46,740 nucleotides of DNA from JBAWYM01 sp037143575 (GCA_037143575.1 JBAWYM010000006.1:1-46740); one strand, 5' to 3'. Numbered from the stretch's first letter, positions 37,365-45,109 are shown. The notes: generated from the sequence alone by a model not told the origin. A program made the numbers and translations.

Positions 37365-38228
37365 TTATGGCAGCACCGCCGTCATCCTATTCGTCACCCT
37401 CTCCATCAGCCTCAAAATATTCTCGAACGATTCATGGCGCTGATACGGTGAGCGGTCGCGCCAGAGCGGGGTGATCTTGTGGACGACGTGGAGGAATTCC
37501 TCAAGCTCTTGCACGCTCTGCTTCTGGCGGGTCCAGTCCACACCGGCGATGGAGCATTCGTCGATGAGCTGATTGATGCGGTGAAGGGTGCGGTGGACCG
37601 CTTCCTGGAGGAGTTGTTCTCGGCGTTCATCAATGGTGTAGAGGTGGTTATCTTCGGCGTCGTAGAAGTCCGGAATCTCCAGAAGCAAACTTTGGCCGAG
37701 CTTGTAGGCCGTGGCGAGATCTTCCCAGTCTTGCGGGGTCAGAGATTCCCTTCGTTCGACCTTTCCGAGGATGCGGTCGATATCCTTGCGGATGATGAAG
37801 AAGCCTTCGCGGGTATTGTGGAAGACGTCTTCGTACGTGAGGCGGTGGATTTCCTTGAGGGCGATCTCCTGTTCCTGGCTCACGAGTCTGGTGATGAAGA
37901 CTGCGAAGATGATGAGAGCGGAGATGCTCTGGATACTCGAGAGGACTTTGGAAAATCCGTACGGCACGATGTCGCCGTAGCCGGTGGAGGTGGCAGTGAC
38001 GATGCTGAAGTAGAGGCTGTTGCCAAGTTTGTCGAGCAGAGGAAGATTGATGAGCGCTTGTGGAGCTTGTTCGGGAATGAATGTCGCAAGGAGGGCATAG
38101 CACATGGCAAATCCTGCCGTGAGTACGATCCAGAGGGAAAAGAGCGTGGAGTAGGGGAGAGTAGTGACAATCTCCACGGCACGCTGGTGAAGGGAATGCC
38201 TTTCGTGGTTGATCTTCACTGGACGCAT
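37365..38228 (-). CDS. two-helix potassium channel (Ion_trans_2)
   Basis: A 287-residue protein. TM1 (LFSLWIVLTAGFAMCYALLATFI), a pore helix with selectivity filter TSTGYGDIVP (TGYGD at 82-86), and TM2 (LSSIQSISALIIFAVFITRLV) form a KcsA/MthK-type pore. The remaining about 170 residues are cytosolic and helical with no RCK signature (LTYEDVFHNTREGFFIIRKDIDRILGKVERR), so the gating signal is unknown. Its promoter lies right upstream. Confidence 0.88.
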   Translation of the reverse strand: MRPVKINHERHSLHQRAVEIVTTLPYSTLFSLWIVLTAGFAMCYALLATFIPEQAPQALINLPLLDKLGNSLYFSIVTATSTGYGDIVPYGFSKVLSSIQSISALIIFAVFITRLVSQEQEIALKEIHRLTYEDVFHNTREGFFIIRKDIDRILGKVERRESLTPQDWEDLATAYKLGQSLLLEIPDFYDAEDNHLYTIDERREQLLQEAVHRTLHRINQLIDECSIAGVDWTRQKQSVQELEEFLHVVHKITPLWRDRSPYQRHESFENILRLMERVTNRMTAVLP

Positions 38229-38237
38229 TTCAATATT

Positions 38238-38266
38238 ATTATAACATATTTAGTATATTATAACAA
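38238..38266 (-). promoter_or_regulatory. promoter of the K+ channel gene
   Basis: Minus strand TTGTTA (38266-38261), 17-nt spacer, TATAAT (38243-38238), 9 nt before the ATG. GTTATAAT is present twice, so a second -10 is possible. Confidence 0.7.
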
Positions 38267-38578
38267 TTACTCGGACTTCGGCTTCTCATCCACCTTCTGC
38301 GGTTCTTTCTCGGTTTCCGGAGGGGCCTTCGTCTCTTCCTTCTTCTGTTCTTTGTCTGTCGCCTTCTCTGGCTTCTTCTCGGGGCTCTTTCCCGATTTGC
38401 CGCCGTGGTCTGTGACGAAGAACCCTGAGCCGTGGAAGTGAATGGTGGGCGGGGCGATGAGCTTCTCTGTCTCCTTACTTTTGCATGCCGGACAGTGCGG
38501 GACTTTGGTGCTTCGGAAGGATCGCTTGAACTCGAAGATCGTACCGCAGTCAGCGCACTGGAAGTCGAAGGTAGGCAT
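38267..38578 (-). CDS. FmdB-type zinc-ribbon protein
   Basis: A 103-residue protein: MPTFDFQCADCGTIFEFKRSFRSTKVPHCPACKSKETEKLI, with zinc ligands C8, C11, C29 and C32, as in FmdB/CxxC_CxxC_SSSS regulators. The C-terminal half is a long charged Lys/Glu/Pro-rich tail (KSPEKKPEKATDKEQKKEET). FmdB proteins are small, often of unknown function. It ends just before the channel promoter. Confidence 0.85.
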   Translation of the reverse strand: MPTFDFQCADCGTIFEFKRSFRSTKVPHCPACKSKETEKLIAPPTIHFHGSGFFVTDHGGKSGKSPEKKPEKATDKEQKKEETKAPPETEKEPQKVDEKPKSE

Positions 38579-38631
38579 AATCGAAGTGTAGCAGAGGTGT
38601 TGGGTCGGTGGGTGTTACGAGCCTGTTGAAT

Positions 38632-38672
38632 GTTGGAAAGGTTTGGAAAAGGTTGGAGAGGCCTGAAAGGTT
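38632..38672 (-). repeat. C/U-rich 42-nt module upstream of fmdB
   Basis: Plus strand GTTGGAAAGGTTTGGAAAAG then GTTGGAGAGGCCTGAAAGGT, one of the cleanest copies. It adjoins GAGCCTGTTGA (38619-38629), the terminal repeat of the element at 18376-18566. Confidence 0.8.
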
Positions 38673-38692
38673 GACTATGAAATTCTGGCTAA

Positions 38693-38941
38693 TCACTGTT
38701 TCTTTGAAAATTGTCGAAGATTGCAATTCAGTCGGGGTTCTCTGCTTGCTCTGAGTACATCGTCTACCGCTTGTTTTTCGAGGTACATGTGCAGCGCTTC
38801 TTGGATGATCATCGCATATGATTGTCCTTTGCATTTGCTCATGCATTCGAGTCGACTTCTGAGCCCGGCGGAGATCGAAATGGCAATTGTGATCATATCA
38901 CGGAGGAATGGTAGTGATTTTCTCGACTCCGGCAACTTCAT
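38693..38941 (-). CDS. ribbon-helix-helix (CopG-like) protein
   Basis: An 82-residue protein from ATG 38941 (the frame upstream only offers TTG). TIAISISAGLRSRLECMSKCKGQSYAMIIQEALHMYLEK fits the RHH fold: a short strand, then two helices with the YA.II.EAL...L pattern. It is probably a DNA-binding antitoxin-like regulator. No toxin gene is adjacent. Confidence 0.65.
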   Translation of the reverse strand: MKLPESRKSLPFLRDMITIAISISAGLRSRLECMSKCKGQSYAMIIQEALHMYLEKQAVDDVLRASREPRLNCNLRQFSKKQ

Positions 38942-38964
38942 GGCAGTCAATCCCTTCTGTTTCC

Positions 38965-38993
38965 TTGCGCACAGTTTTCTCCTTCTGTATAAG
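38965..38993 (+). promoter_or_regulatory. promoter of candidate small RNA
   Basis: TTGCGC (38965-38970), 17-nt spacer, TATAAG (38988-38993), reading into the hairpin-rich gap between the RHH and Phd genes. Confidence 0.45.
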
Positions 38994-38999
38994 TATCCG

Positions 39000-39082
39000 G
39001 CTTTTAGCCCCCTAAACGGGGCAGTAAAGTTTCGCTCTTTCCATTATTGATGGCCGCCCCGTAAAACGGGCGGTCATTTTTT
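39000..39082 (+). ncRNA. candidate small RNA with terminal hairpin and T-run
   Basis: A transcript from about 39000 would hold the hairpin GCCCC-CTAAAC-GGGGC (39007-39022), a linker, and a terminator GGCCGCCCCGT-AAA-ACGGGCGGTC followed by T6 (39052-39082). No coding frame of note lies within it. The terminator's 3' end overlaps the phd 3' end on the other strand, so the RNA would be antisense to the last codons of phd. Alternatively the stems are REP elements. Confidence 0.4.
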
Positions 39083-39337
39083 AGTTGTACGCAGTTTGAG
39101 TATCTTGCGGGCTTCTTCGACGGTGTATCCTTTACCTTCGCGGTATTCCTTCCTTGCCTGCGCCACCTCGGCGATTAGCGATTCCAACGAATCCGTGGGT
39201 GACACGCCTTCGATACGGGCAATCGGAACGGCATGTCGCATGATCACGAAGTGTATGTTTTTCTCCTGAGCTTCTCTCAGGTATTTCGTCATGTTGGCGC
39301 GAAATGTGCGGATGCTGACGGTGCGGGTGGTGGACAT
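39074..39337 (-). CDS. Phd/YefM-family antitoxin
   Basis: An 87-residue protein from ATG 39337: TRTVSIRTFRANMTKYLREAQEKNIHFVIMRHAVPIARIEGV, the Phd/YefM DNA-binding and dimerisation pattern (F R.N...YL..........I...G.P.A.I). The C-terminal part (SLIAEVAQARKEYREGKGYTVEEARKIL) would be the toxin-binding tail. No RelE/Doc toxin is encoded next to it. The direct repeats upstream may be its operator. Confidence 0.78.
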   Translation of the reverse strand: MSTTRTVSIRTFRANMTKYLREAQEKNIHFVIMRHAVPIARIEGVSPTDSLESLIAEVAQARKEYREGKGYTVEEARKILKLRTTKK

Positions 39338-39363
39338 GGGAGGGAGTGGGGGAAGCATTGAAA

Positions 39364-39385
39364 GTGTACACAACTTGGTACACAA
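39364..39385 (-). promoter_or_regulatory. direct repeats upstream of phd (possible operator)
   Basis: Minus strand TTGTGTAC-CAAG-TTGTGTAC: two 8-nt direct repeats spaced by 4 nt, 27 nt upstream of the phd ATG. Phd proteins bind operators near their own start, so autoregulation is plausible. Confidence 0.4.
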
Positions 39386-39540
39386 TTTCAAGTTCCTGTT
39401 CTGAGTGGCAGTGTTCATGAGCGCATCTTAGTTAGGCCATGGAATCTGCAACAAGAAAACAATCGTTCACCCACATGTATTTTCAGTGAAAGCGAAGTCG
39501 AGATGCTCTCAATTCTTTTCACCCCTACGCTCCCTTCCTG

Positions 39541-39546
39541 TACACT
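39541..39546 (+). promoter_or_regulatory. -10 box of valS
   Basis: TACACT, ending 6 nt before the valS ATG: a leaderless arrangement. No convincing -35 hexamer is seen 17 nt upstream. Confidence 0.45.
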
Positions 39547-39552
39547 TTTCGC

Positions 39553-42426
39553 ATGCTCCCCAAAGCCTACGACCCCACATCGTGCGAAGATCGTATCTAC
39601 AAGCTCTGGGAGGACAGTGGTGCCTTCAAGGCTGACCCGAAGAGCTCCAAGGAGGCCTTCACCGTGAGTATGCCGCCACCGAACGCTACCGGTCAGCTGC
39701 ATTTGGGGCATGCCGTGATGCTGGCGCTGCAGGATATTTTCATTCGCTTCTCACGGGCACGCGGGAAGGAAGCCCTGTGGATTCCTGGCACCGACCATGC
39801 GGCCATCGCGACGGAGAGTGTCGTGATCCGCAAGATCCAGAAGGAGGAGAAGATCAAAGATCCCCGCGGGCACTACGGAAGGACGGAATTGGTTCGGCGC
39901 ATTGCGGAATTCGTCGCGCAGAGCCAGGCCACCATCCGCGGCCAGGTCCGCAAGATGGGCGCGAGCTGCGACTGGAGCCGCGAGCGGTACACCATGGATG
40001 CGTCGCTCAATCGTTGCGTGAATGAGGTCTTCCAGAAGATGTACGCCGATGGGCTGATCTACCGCGGGAACAGAGTGGTGAACTGGGATACTGCCCTGCA
40101 GACGACGATTTCGGATGATGAAATTGAATATGAGGATCGTGAAGGTTTGCTCTATACCTTCGAATATTTATCCGCAGAGCAGACGGGTGGGGAAGCTCTG
40201 TGCGTCGCTACCAGCAGGCCGGAGACCAAGCTCGGCGATACCGCGATCATCGTCCATCCGGATGATGAGCGGTATGAGCACCTCATCGGCCGGCATTTCG
40301 AAGTGGCGTGGCCGGGAGGAGTGACCGGGCACGTCACGGTGATTGCCGATCATACGGTGGATCGTGAGTTTGGTACTGGCGCCATCGGCTGCACGCCTTT
40401 CCACAGCAAGATCGACTATGAGATCTGGCAGCGGCACAAGGAGGAGATCATTGCAGAGCCCAAGCAGATTATTGGCGAGGACGGCTTGATGACCGAGAAT
40501 GCCGGGTCTTTCGCAGGTCTTTCGGTGGAAATATGCCGGCAGAAGTTCATCGAGGAACTCCGGGAGAATGGCCGACTCAAGAAGGAGGAGAAGTACACGC
40601 AGCCGCTCTCGATTTCGTATCGCAGTAAGAAGCCTGTGGAGCCGCTTCCCAAGCTGCAGTGGTTTATCGATGTGAATAAGAAGGCCGTTGTCTGGCCCAT
40701 TCACAGAGCAGGTCTTCGACCTGCGGACTTATCACCGAGGCCCGCTGATCCTAAGATGAGCCTCAAAGAAATAATGCAGCAAGTGGTGAGGACCCACGCG
40801 ATTCGCATTATTCCCGACCGCTTCGAACGCACGTACTTCCAATGGATCGATCATCTTCAGGACTGGTGTATTTCCCGTCAGATCTGGTGGGGTCATCGGG
40901 TGCCGGTTTACTATTGTGTGAAGTGTGCGGCTGGAATGAGCGGCCAGAGTAGCTATGAGCGATTAGCTATGAGCGATGAGCTCAAAGCTCAAAGCTCAAA
41001 GCTCAAAGCTGAAGGCGTACCTGGCGCTTTCGTCTCTTCTCAGTCGCTCAACGTCTGTCCCGAATGCGGCGGGAAGGTCGAGCAGGATCCCGATACGCTC
41101 GACACGTGGTTCAGTTCCGGCCTCTGGACATGGTCCACGCTGATTGATCCCGCGATGGCGCAGGATATGTCTCTATCCCTCGAAGATTTACTCAAGCTCA
41201 GCCCCGACTTCCAGAAATTTCACCCGACCGCGGTGATGGAGACGGCGTACGACATCCTCTTTTTCTGGGTGGCGCGGATGATCCTCATGACGACGTATGC
41301 GACCGGCCAGATTCCCTTCAAGACGGTCTACCTCCACGGCCTTGTGCGCACGCGCGAGGGCAAGAAGATGAGCAAATCCGATCCTTCCACCTGCATCGAT
41401 CCGCTGGAGATCATCCCGCAGTACGGTGCGGATGCGTTGCGCTTGGCGATGATTGTCGGGCAGATGCCGGGCAATGACTTTCAGCTCTACATGGAGAAGA
41501 TCGGGGGGTATCGCAATTTCATCAATAAGCTGTGGAATGCGTCGAGGTTCGTTCTATTGCAGTGTGAGAATGCCAAAGCTGATCCGAAGAAGCTACAAGC
41601 TACAAGCTACAAGCTACAAGCACCTGCGGAACTATCCTTAGCGGATAAAGCGCTGCTTTCAGAATTACAGAAACTGATTACTGATGTGACCGAGGGCTTG
41701 GAAACGTATCGCTTGAGTGAAACAGGGGAGCGGCTGTATAGCTTCGTGTGGGATTTCTTCTGCGACTGGTATCTGGAGCTCTCCAAGGGTGAAGCGCATT
41801 TGCCGGTGCTGGTTCATGCACTGCGGACGATCGTTCAGCTTCTTCATCCCTATTGTCCGTTTGTTACCGAGGAGCTCTGGGAGGCGATTAAACCCGAGGG
41901 AGCTGGCTTACTGATGCTTGAGCCATGGCCGGTGATCGATGAACGCCTGCGCGATCCTATTGCTGAAGAGCATTTCGCGTTGCTCACGAATGTCATTACC
42001 TCGATCCGGCAACTGCGTGCGGAGTATGGCATTGCACCGGAGGCGAAGATCGTCGTCAGTATTTTCTCTGATGATCATCAGCCGCTTCTGGAGTCACAGA
42101 AGGAGCATATTATCCGCTTGGCCCGTCTTTCGTCATTGGCCTTCGAAAAACCCAAATCTTCCAAGGGTATTGTGAGCGCGTTCCTGAAAGGTGCCGAGGT
42201 GCACGTTTCGCTCGAAGGAGCCATCGATCTCCCGAAGCTGAAGGCGAATTTGCTTGAGGAGAAATTGAGCCTGAAGCAGTTCCTCGATCGGGTGGACGCC
42301 AAGCTTGGGAATGCCAAGTTCATGGAGCATGCGCAGCATTCGGTGATTGAGCTCGAGCAGCAGAAGCGGAAAGATGCGGAGGAGAGGATGGCGAAGGTGG
42401 AGGAGCGGTTGAAGAGCTTGAGTTGA
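39553..42426 (+). CDS. valS: valyl-tRNA synthetase
   Basis: A 957-residue class Ia synthetase charging tRNA-Val. HIGH-type motif PPPNATGQLHLGHAV, connective-peptide editing domain (TSRPETKLGDTAIIVHPDDERY), WWGHRVPVYYC, DTWFSSGLWTWSTL, KKMSKSDPSTCID (KMSKS), the anticodon-binding domain (SLADKALLSELQKLITDV), and a C-terminal coiled coil (IELEQQKRKDAEERMAKVEER). Three short stretches (about residues 386-397, 467-486 and 680-690) are repeat-encoded insertions absent from the family pattern. All motifs are intact. Confidence 0.97.
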   Translation: MLPKAYDPTSCEDRIYKLWEDSGAFKADPKSSKEAFTVSMPPPNATGQLHLGHAVMLALQDIFIRFSRARGKEALWIPGTDHAAIATESVVIRKIQKEEKIKDPRGHYGRTELVRRIAEFVAQSQATIRGQVRKMGASCDWSRERYTMDASLNRCVNEVFQKMYADGLIYRGNRVVNWDTALQTTISDDEIEYEDREGLLYTFEYLSAEQTGGEALCVATSRPETKLGDTAIIVHPDDERYEHLIGRHFEVAWPGGVTGHVTVIADHTVDREFGTGAIGCTPFHSKIDYEIWQRHKEEIIAEPKQIIGEDGLMTENAGSFAGLSVEICRQKFIEELRENGRLKKEEKYTQPLSISYRSKKPVEPLPKLQWFIDVNKKAVVWPIHRAGLRPADLSPRPADPKMSLKEIMQQVVRTHAIRIIPDRFERTYFQWIDHLQDWCISRQIWWGHRVPVYYCVKCAAGMSGQSSYERLAMSDELKAQSSKLKAEGVPGAFVSSQSLNVCPECGGKVEQDPDTLDTWFSSGLWTWSTLIDPAMAQDMSLSLEDLLKLSPDFQKFHPTAVMETAYDILFFWVARMILMTTYATGQIPFKTVYLHGLVRTREGKKMSKSDPSTCIDPLEIIPQYGADALRLAMIVGQMPGNDFQLYMEKIGGYRNFINKLWNASRFVLLQCENAKADPKKLQATSYKLQAPAELSLADKALLSELQKLITDVTEGLETYRLSETGERLYSFVWDFFCDWYLELSKGEAHLPVLVHALRTIVQLLHPYCPFVTEELWEAIKPEGAGLLMLEPWPVIDERLRDPIAEEHFALLTNVITSIRQLRAEYGIAPEAKIVVSIFSDDHQPLLESQKEHIIRLARLSSLAFEKPKSSKGIVSAFLKGAEVHVSLEGAIDLPKLKANLLEEKLSLKQFLDRVDAKLGNAKFMEHAQHSVIELEQQKRKDAEERMAKVEERLKSLS
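40708..40724. repeat. palindrome inside valS
   Basis: GCAGGTC-TTC-GACCTGC, in frame, giving AGLRPADLSPRPADP after the editing domain. It has the same stem as the rsmA and post-pnp elements. Confidence 0.75.
40953..41013. repeat. heptanucleotide repeat inside valS (1)
   Basis: GCTATGAGCGATTAGCTATG then GAGCGATGAG, followed by four units of CTCAAAG (40981-41008). It encodes YERLAMSDELKAQSSKLKAEG, placed between the two Cys pairs (CVKC and CPEC) of the zinc-ribbon-like insert. Confidence 0.9.
41590..41622. repeat. heptanucleotide repeat inside valS (2)
   Basis: Four units of AAGCTAC then AAGCACC, encoding KKLQATSYKLQAP directly before the anticodon-binding domain. Confidence 0.92.
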
Positions 42427-42429
42427 ACG

Positions 42430-42522
42430 GGAGGTTTGAGACGATGGAAAGAGGTTAGAGACGCCTGATAGGTAAAGCAGGAATATCCTTTCGGCTTCTA
42501 TAACCTCTTTCCTTTCCTCTTG
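42430..42522. repeat. inverted pair of C/U-rich modules after valS
   Basis: GGAGGTTTGAGACGATGGAA then AGAGGTTAGAGACGCCTGAT (42430-42470), facing CTTCTATAACCTCTTTCCTT then TCCTC (42497-42521). They could pair into a long stem between valS and the convergent membrane-protein gene. Confidence 0.65.
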
Positions 42523-42529
42523 AGCTTTA

Positions 42530-42989
42530 TCAAATAAACCTTTGCAGGTACATGGAGTTCGGGAAGACGAAGATGTGCACTAGGAGCCAAATGACCGAGC
42601 AGACGCGGGCGGGCATTACGAGATGGGGATAATGTTTGGCGATGATGTATCCGACGATGAGCATTGCCGGATCAGCGATCAGTCGGTTGGGCCAAAATTC
42701 CACACCCTGGAACCAGTACTGTATCCCCCCCCCCTGCAAGCCCTTCCTCCAAATAGTGCTCAAGCGTTTCCCACATGTACGCCACGCAAAGCACTCCCAT
42801 GAGATTGAAGTACCATGAGTGGTGGTCGTGATCTCTCCCGAGGAGCTTTCGCAATGCCGAGTGATTACTCTTCTTCACGGCACTGCCCACAGAGATGCCG
42901 CTCAGCACATGCTCAATGCTCCAAACATCGAAGATCGCCTGCGTTTTGTAACCCCAGAGAATGGCGAGGAAGGACACGGATCGGAGCAT
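42530..42989 (-). pseudogene. membrane protein disrupted (or switched) at a poly-G tract
   Basis: Two overlapping frames make one protein. The first (MLRSVSFLAILWGYKTQAIFDVWSIEHVLSG ... YMWETLEHYLEEGLAGGG) runs into a run of ten G on the minus strand (C10 at 42725-42734). The rest (IQYWFQGVEFWPNRLIADPAMLIVGYIIAKHYPH ... RVCSVIWLLVHIFVF) continues in another frame that would be restored by nine G. The reconstructed product has about 150 residues, four membrane helices and a His cluster (RDHDHHSW). No family recognised. It could be a sequencing error, a pseudogene, or a phase-variable gene. Confidence 0.7.
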
Positions 42990-43044
42990 ACAGATGAGGC
43001 TGAAGAAGTGACAGAGGCTCGAGAAGTCAGAAAGGTTATTGCGG

Positions 43045-43093
43045 TATAACCTATCAGGCATCTATAACCTCTTTCCTTTCCTCTTCAACCTCT
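43045..43093 (-). repeat. C/U-rich module between dinB and the membrane gene
   Basis: TAACCTATCAGGCATCTATA then ACCTCTTTCCTTTCCTCTTC, then AACCTC, the inverse orientation of the 42430 copy. It abuts the dinB stop codon at 43093. Confidence 0.65.
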
Positions 43094-44370
43094 CATCGTA
43101 CCTCTCCGATCCTCCCAAACCCACTGGGCAATCTCTTCTTAGGGCCACTGCTTTTCTCCAAGCTCGTCCCGCGGACGATGCTTCCGCGACCGAATCGGGT
43201 GCGGACTTCATCGAGGGAGCGCTGGATTTCTTCGGCCTTGTCGACGGTTTTGGTCTCCTCGAAGAGCGAGTACTGGGCACTGCCGCGCGGGAGGAGCTCC
43301 AGGAGGGCCAGGCCGGCTTGGGTGCAGCCCTGGACGCAGGACGGACGGATACGTTCGAAGCAGGTTTTGATGTAGGACTGGAGCCTCTCCTCGGTATCCA
43401 GACGTTCGGGGAGCTTGATGGTTTCGCCGTAGTAGTGATATTCCCGGTCCCGCAGCCACACGGATACGCCGCGGCAGGAGAGGCCTTGTTGCCGCATCCG
43501 GAGGATCGTGATCGCGGCGTGCTCCATGACGGTACCGAAGATCATGCGCATGTCGGTGGTATTGCGAAAACTGCGGCAGCGGGAGATGGACTTGGGCGGC
43601 GGCGACTCGTTGACGACGGCGAAGCGTGGACGGCCATTCAATTCTTCCTGCATGTCCGTTCCGGGCTTACCAAAGAGGTGGACGATCGTCTGAGGATTTG
43701 CCTGAGCGATGTCCCACGCTGTCTGCCAGTTGAGGGATGCGGTATGGACCTGACGGGCTCGGCCGATTCCGGGGATGGCAGCGGCGGGACGATCACGAAG
43801 AAATTGAAAATGGAAAATTGACCCCCCTTCGCTTCCCGGAAGCTTCGGCGGGGCGGGAAATGGAAAATGCACATTCTTGTCCGTTGTCACAATCGTAATT
43901 CCGCTGGGTTTGCGATATTCGCTCGCCATCTTCGCGAGGAGCTTAGTTGGTGCGATGCCCACGGAGACGGTGAGTCCGACGGAGAGCGCGATCTTTTTCT
44001 GTATTGCCGCTGCCCATGTGTGGGGATTCTCCGGGATTCCTTCCACGATACTGCGCAAATCCACGTACCACTCATCTACGGACATCTGTTCCACGAGTGC
44101 GGCATTGCTTCGCAGGATTTCCTCGATCTGCTCCGACGCGCGGCAGGCTTCGGTGAAGTCCGAGAGCCTCGTAATGGCCTCAGGACACAGCTTCCTGGCA
44201 TCTGCCAGACGCATGCCGGTTTTGATACCTTTGGCTTTGGCCGGGTAGCTCGCGGCAATCACCACTCCGCCTCCGGCTCCGAGAGCGAGAATGGGCTTGC
44301 CTTTGATCTTCGGATCCATGCGCTCGAGGACGGAGGCGAAGAATGCGTCGGCATCTAAGTGCGCGAACAT
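43093..44370 (-). CDS. Y-family DNA polymerase (DinB/UmuC type)
   Basis: A 425-residue translesion polymerase. Palm carboxylates are D6/D8 (FAHLDADAFFASV) and D99-E100 in SVDEWYVDL. ASYPAKAKGIKTGM, SVGIAPTKLLAKMASEYRKPSGI, the helix-hairpin-helix PAAAIPGIGRA and a little-finger domain (RSFRNTTDM ... RGVSVWLRD) follow. Residues 167-190 (VHFPFPAPPKLPGSEGGSIF...) are an insertion encoded by a repeat between palm and thumb. The gene lies directly downstream of lexA, so SOS control is likely. The family includes DinB and UmuC, and the exact subgroup is not resolved. Confidence 0.9.
   Translation of the reverse strand: MFAHLDADAFFASVLERMDPKIKGKPILALGAGGGVVIAASYPAKAKGIKTGMRLADARKLCPEAITRLSDFTEACRASEQIEEILRSNAALVEQMSVDEWYVDLRSIVEGIPENPHTWAAAIQKKIALSVGLTVSVGIAPTKLLAKMASEYRKPSGITIVTTDKNVHFPFPAPPKLPGSEGGSIFHFQFLRDRPAAAIPGIGRARQVHTASLNWQTAWDIAQANPQTIVHLFGKPGTDMQEELNGRPRFAVVNESPPPKSISRCRSFRNTTDMRMIFGTVMEHAAITILRMRQQGLSCRGVSVWLRDREYHYYGETIKLPERLDTEERLQSYIKTCFERIRPSCVQGCTQAGLALLELLPRGSAQYSLFEETKTVDKAEEIQRSLDEVRTRFGRGSIVRGTSLEKSSGPKKRLPSGFGRIGEVR
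43801..43872. repeat. hairpin insert inside the Y-family polymerase gene
   Basis: CCCCCCTTCGCTTCCCGGAA then GCTTCGGCGGGG, flanked by AAATGGAAAAT at 43808-43818 and 43858-43868 and by further A-rich 7-mers. In frame; the same hairpin family as 15089 and 45110. Confidence 0.8.
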
Positions 44371-44371
44371 T

Positions 44372-44489
44372 GAGGTTTAAAGGTTTGGATAAAGTGAGAA
44401 AAGCCTGAAAGGTGAGTTTCGAAACGTTGAAAAGTTGTGCAGCAAAAACCTTTCTGGCTTTTCTAACCTTTTCCAAACCTTTCCAACCT
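44372..44489. repeat. inverted pair of C/U-rich modules between lexA and dinB
   Basis: GAGGTTTAAAGGTTTGGATA ... AAGCCTGAAAGGT (44372-44413) faces ACCTTTCTGGCTTTTCTAAC ... CTTTCCAACCT (44449-44489). Arms of about 40 nt and a 35-nt loop could fold into a long hairpin in the lexA-dinB mRNA. Confidence 0.8.
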
Positions 44490-45093
44490 AGTACTTCCTC
44501 ATCACCCCCCTCACCACCCCCGCCACCTGCAGTTCTTCGACCGCGTACATGTCGGGGAAGTCGGGATTCTCCGCTTGCAGGTAGTACTTTCCCTTATTGC
44601 GCTTGAGGCGCTTGAGGGTGAATTCACCGTCGAGGATGCCCACGACGATTTCGCTGATGTGTGGCTCTGCTCCGCGCTCCACCACCACGATGTCGCCCTC
44701 CTGGATGCCGGCATTGATCATGCTGCTGCCTTTCACACGGAGGAGGAAGGTCTTCGCGCGGTCACGGACGAGGAAGTCTTCCACGTTCACAAGCTCTTCC
44801 GCCTGTTCCTCCGCCGCCGTGGCGAAACCTGCGGCGATGGGCCCGAAGAGTGGGAGGATCATGGGCTGAGGTGCGTCGTCTGCCGTTGGCATTTCCAGGA
44901 TTTTGATGCGGCCTTTGGGGTCCTTCTCGATCTGCTTTTCCCGTGCAAGGGCATTCACCACTTTGGCGATCGCATTCTTGCTCCGCACTCCGAAGGCGAG
45001 AGCGAGATCCGCAAGCGAAGGCGAGTAGCCCCGCTTGATCTGGAATTCCCGGACGTAATTGAGGACGGTGCGCTGGTGGGGAGTGAGCGGCAT
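44488..45093 (-). CDS. lexA: LexA SOS repressor
   Basis: A 201-residue repressor. The N-terminal winged HTH (PLTPHQRTVLNYVREFQIKRGYSPSLADLALAFGVRSKNAIAKVVNALAREKQI) is followed by the self-cleavage site Ala88-Gly89 (IAAGFA) and the Ser-Lys dyad: Ser124 in KGSSM and Lys161 in LKRLKR. ATG 45093 is chosen to match the usual MPLTPHQ start. A palindromic operator candidate lies 79 nt upstream. It controls DNA-damage genes, probably including the polymerase gene downstream. Confidence 0.95.
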   Translation of the reverse strand: MPLTPHQRTVLNYVREFQIKRGYSPSLADLALAFGVRSKNAIAKVVNALAREKQIEKDPKGRIKILEMPTADDAPQPMILPLFGPIAAGFATAAEEQAEELVNVEDFLVRDRAKTFLLRVKGSSMINAGIQEGDIVVVERGAEPHISEIVVGILDGEFTLKRLKRNKGKYYLQAENPDFPDMYAVEELQVAGVVRGVMRKY

Positions 45094-45109
45094 AGACAGA
45101 AGGGGAAGG

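Noticed and set aside
42530..42763. Separate 77-residue membrane protein
   Set aside because: Its N-terminus coincides with the G10 tract and it continues the upstream frame's protein, so it is the 3' part of one disrupted gene.
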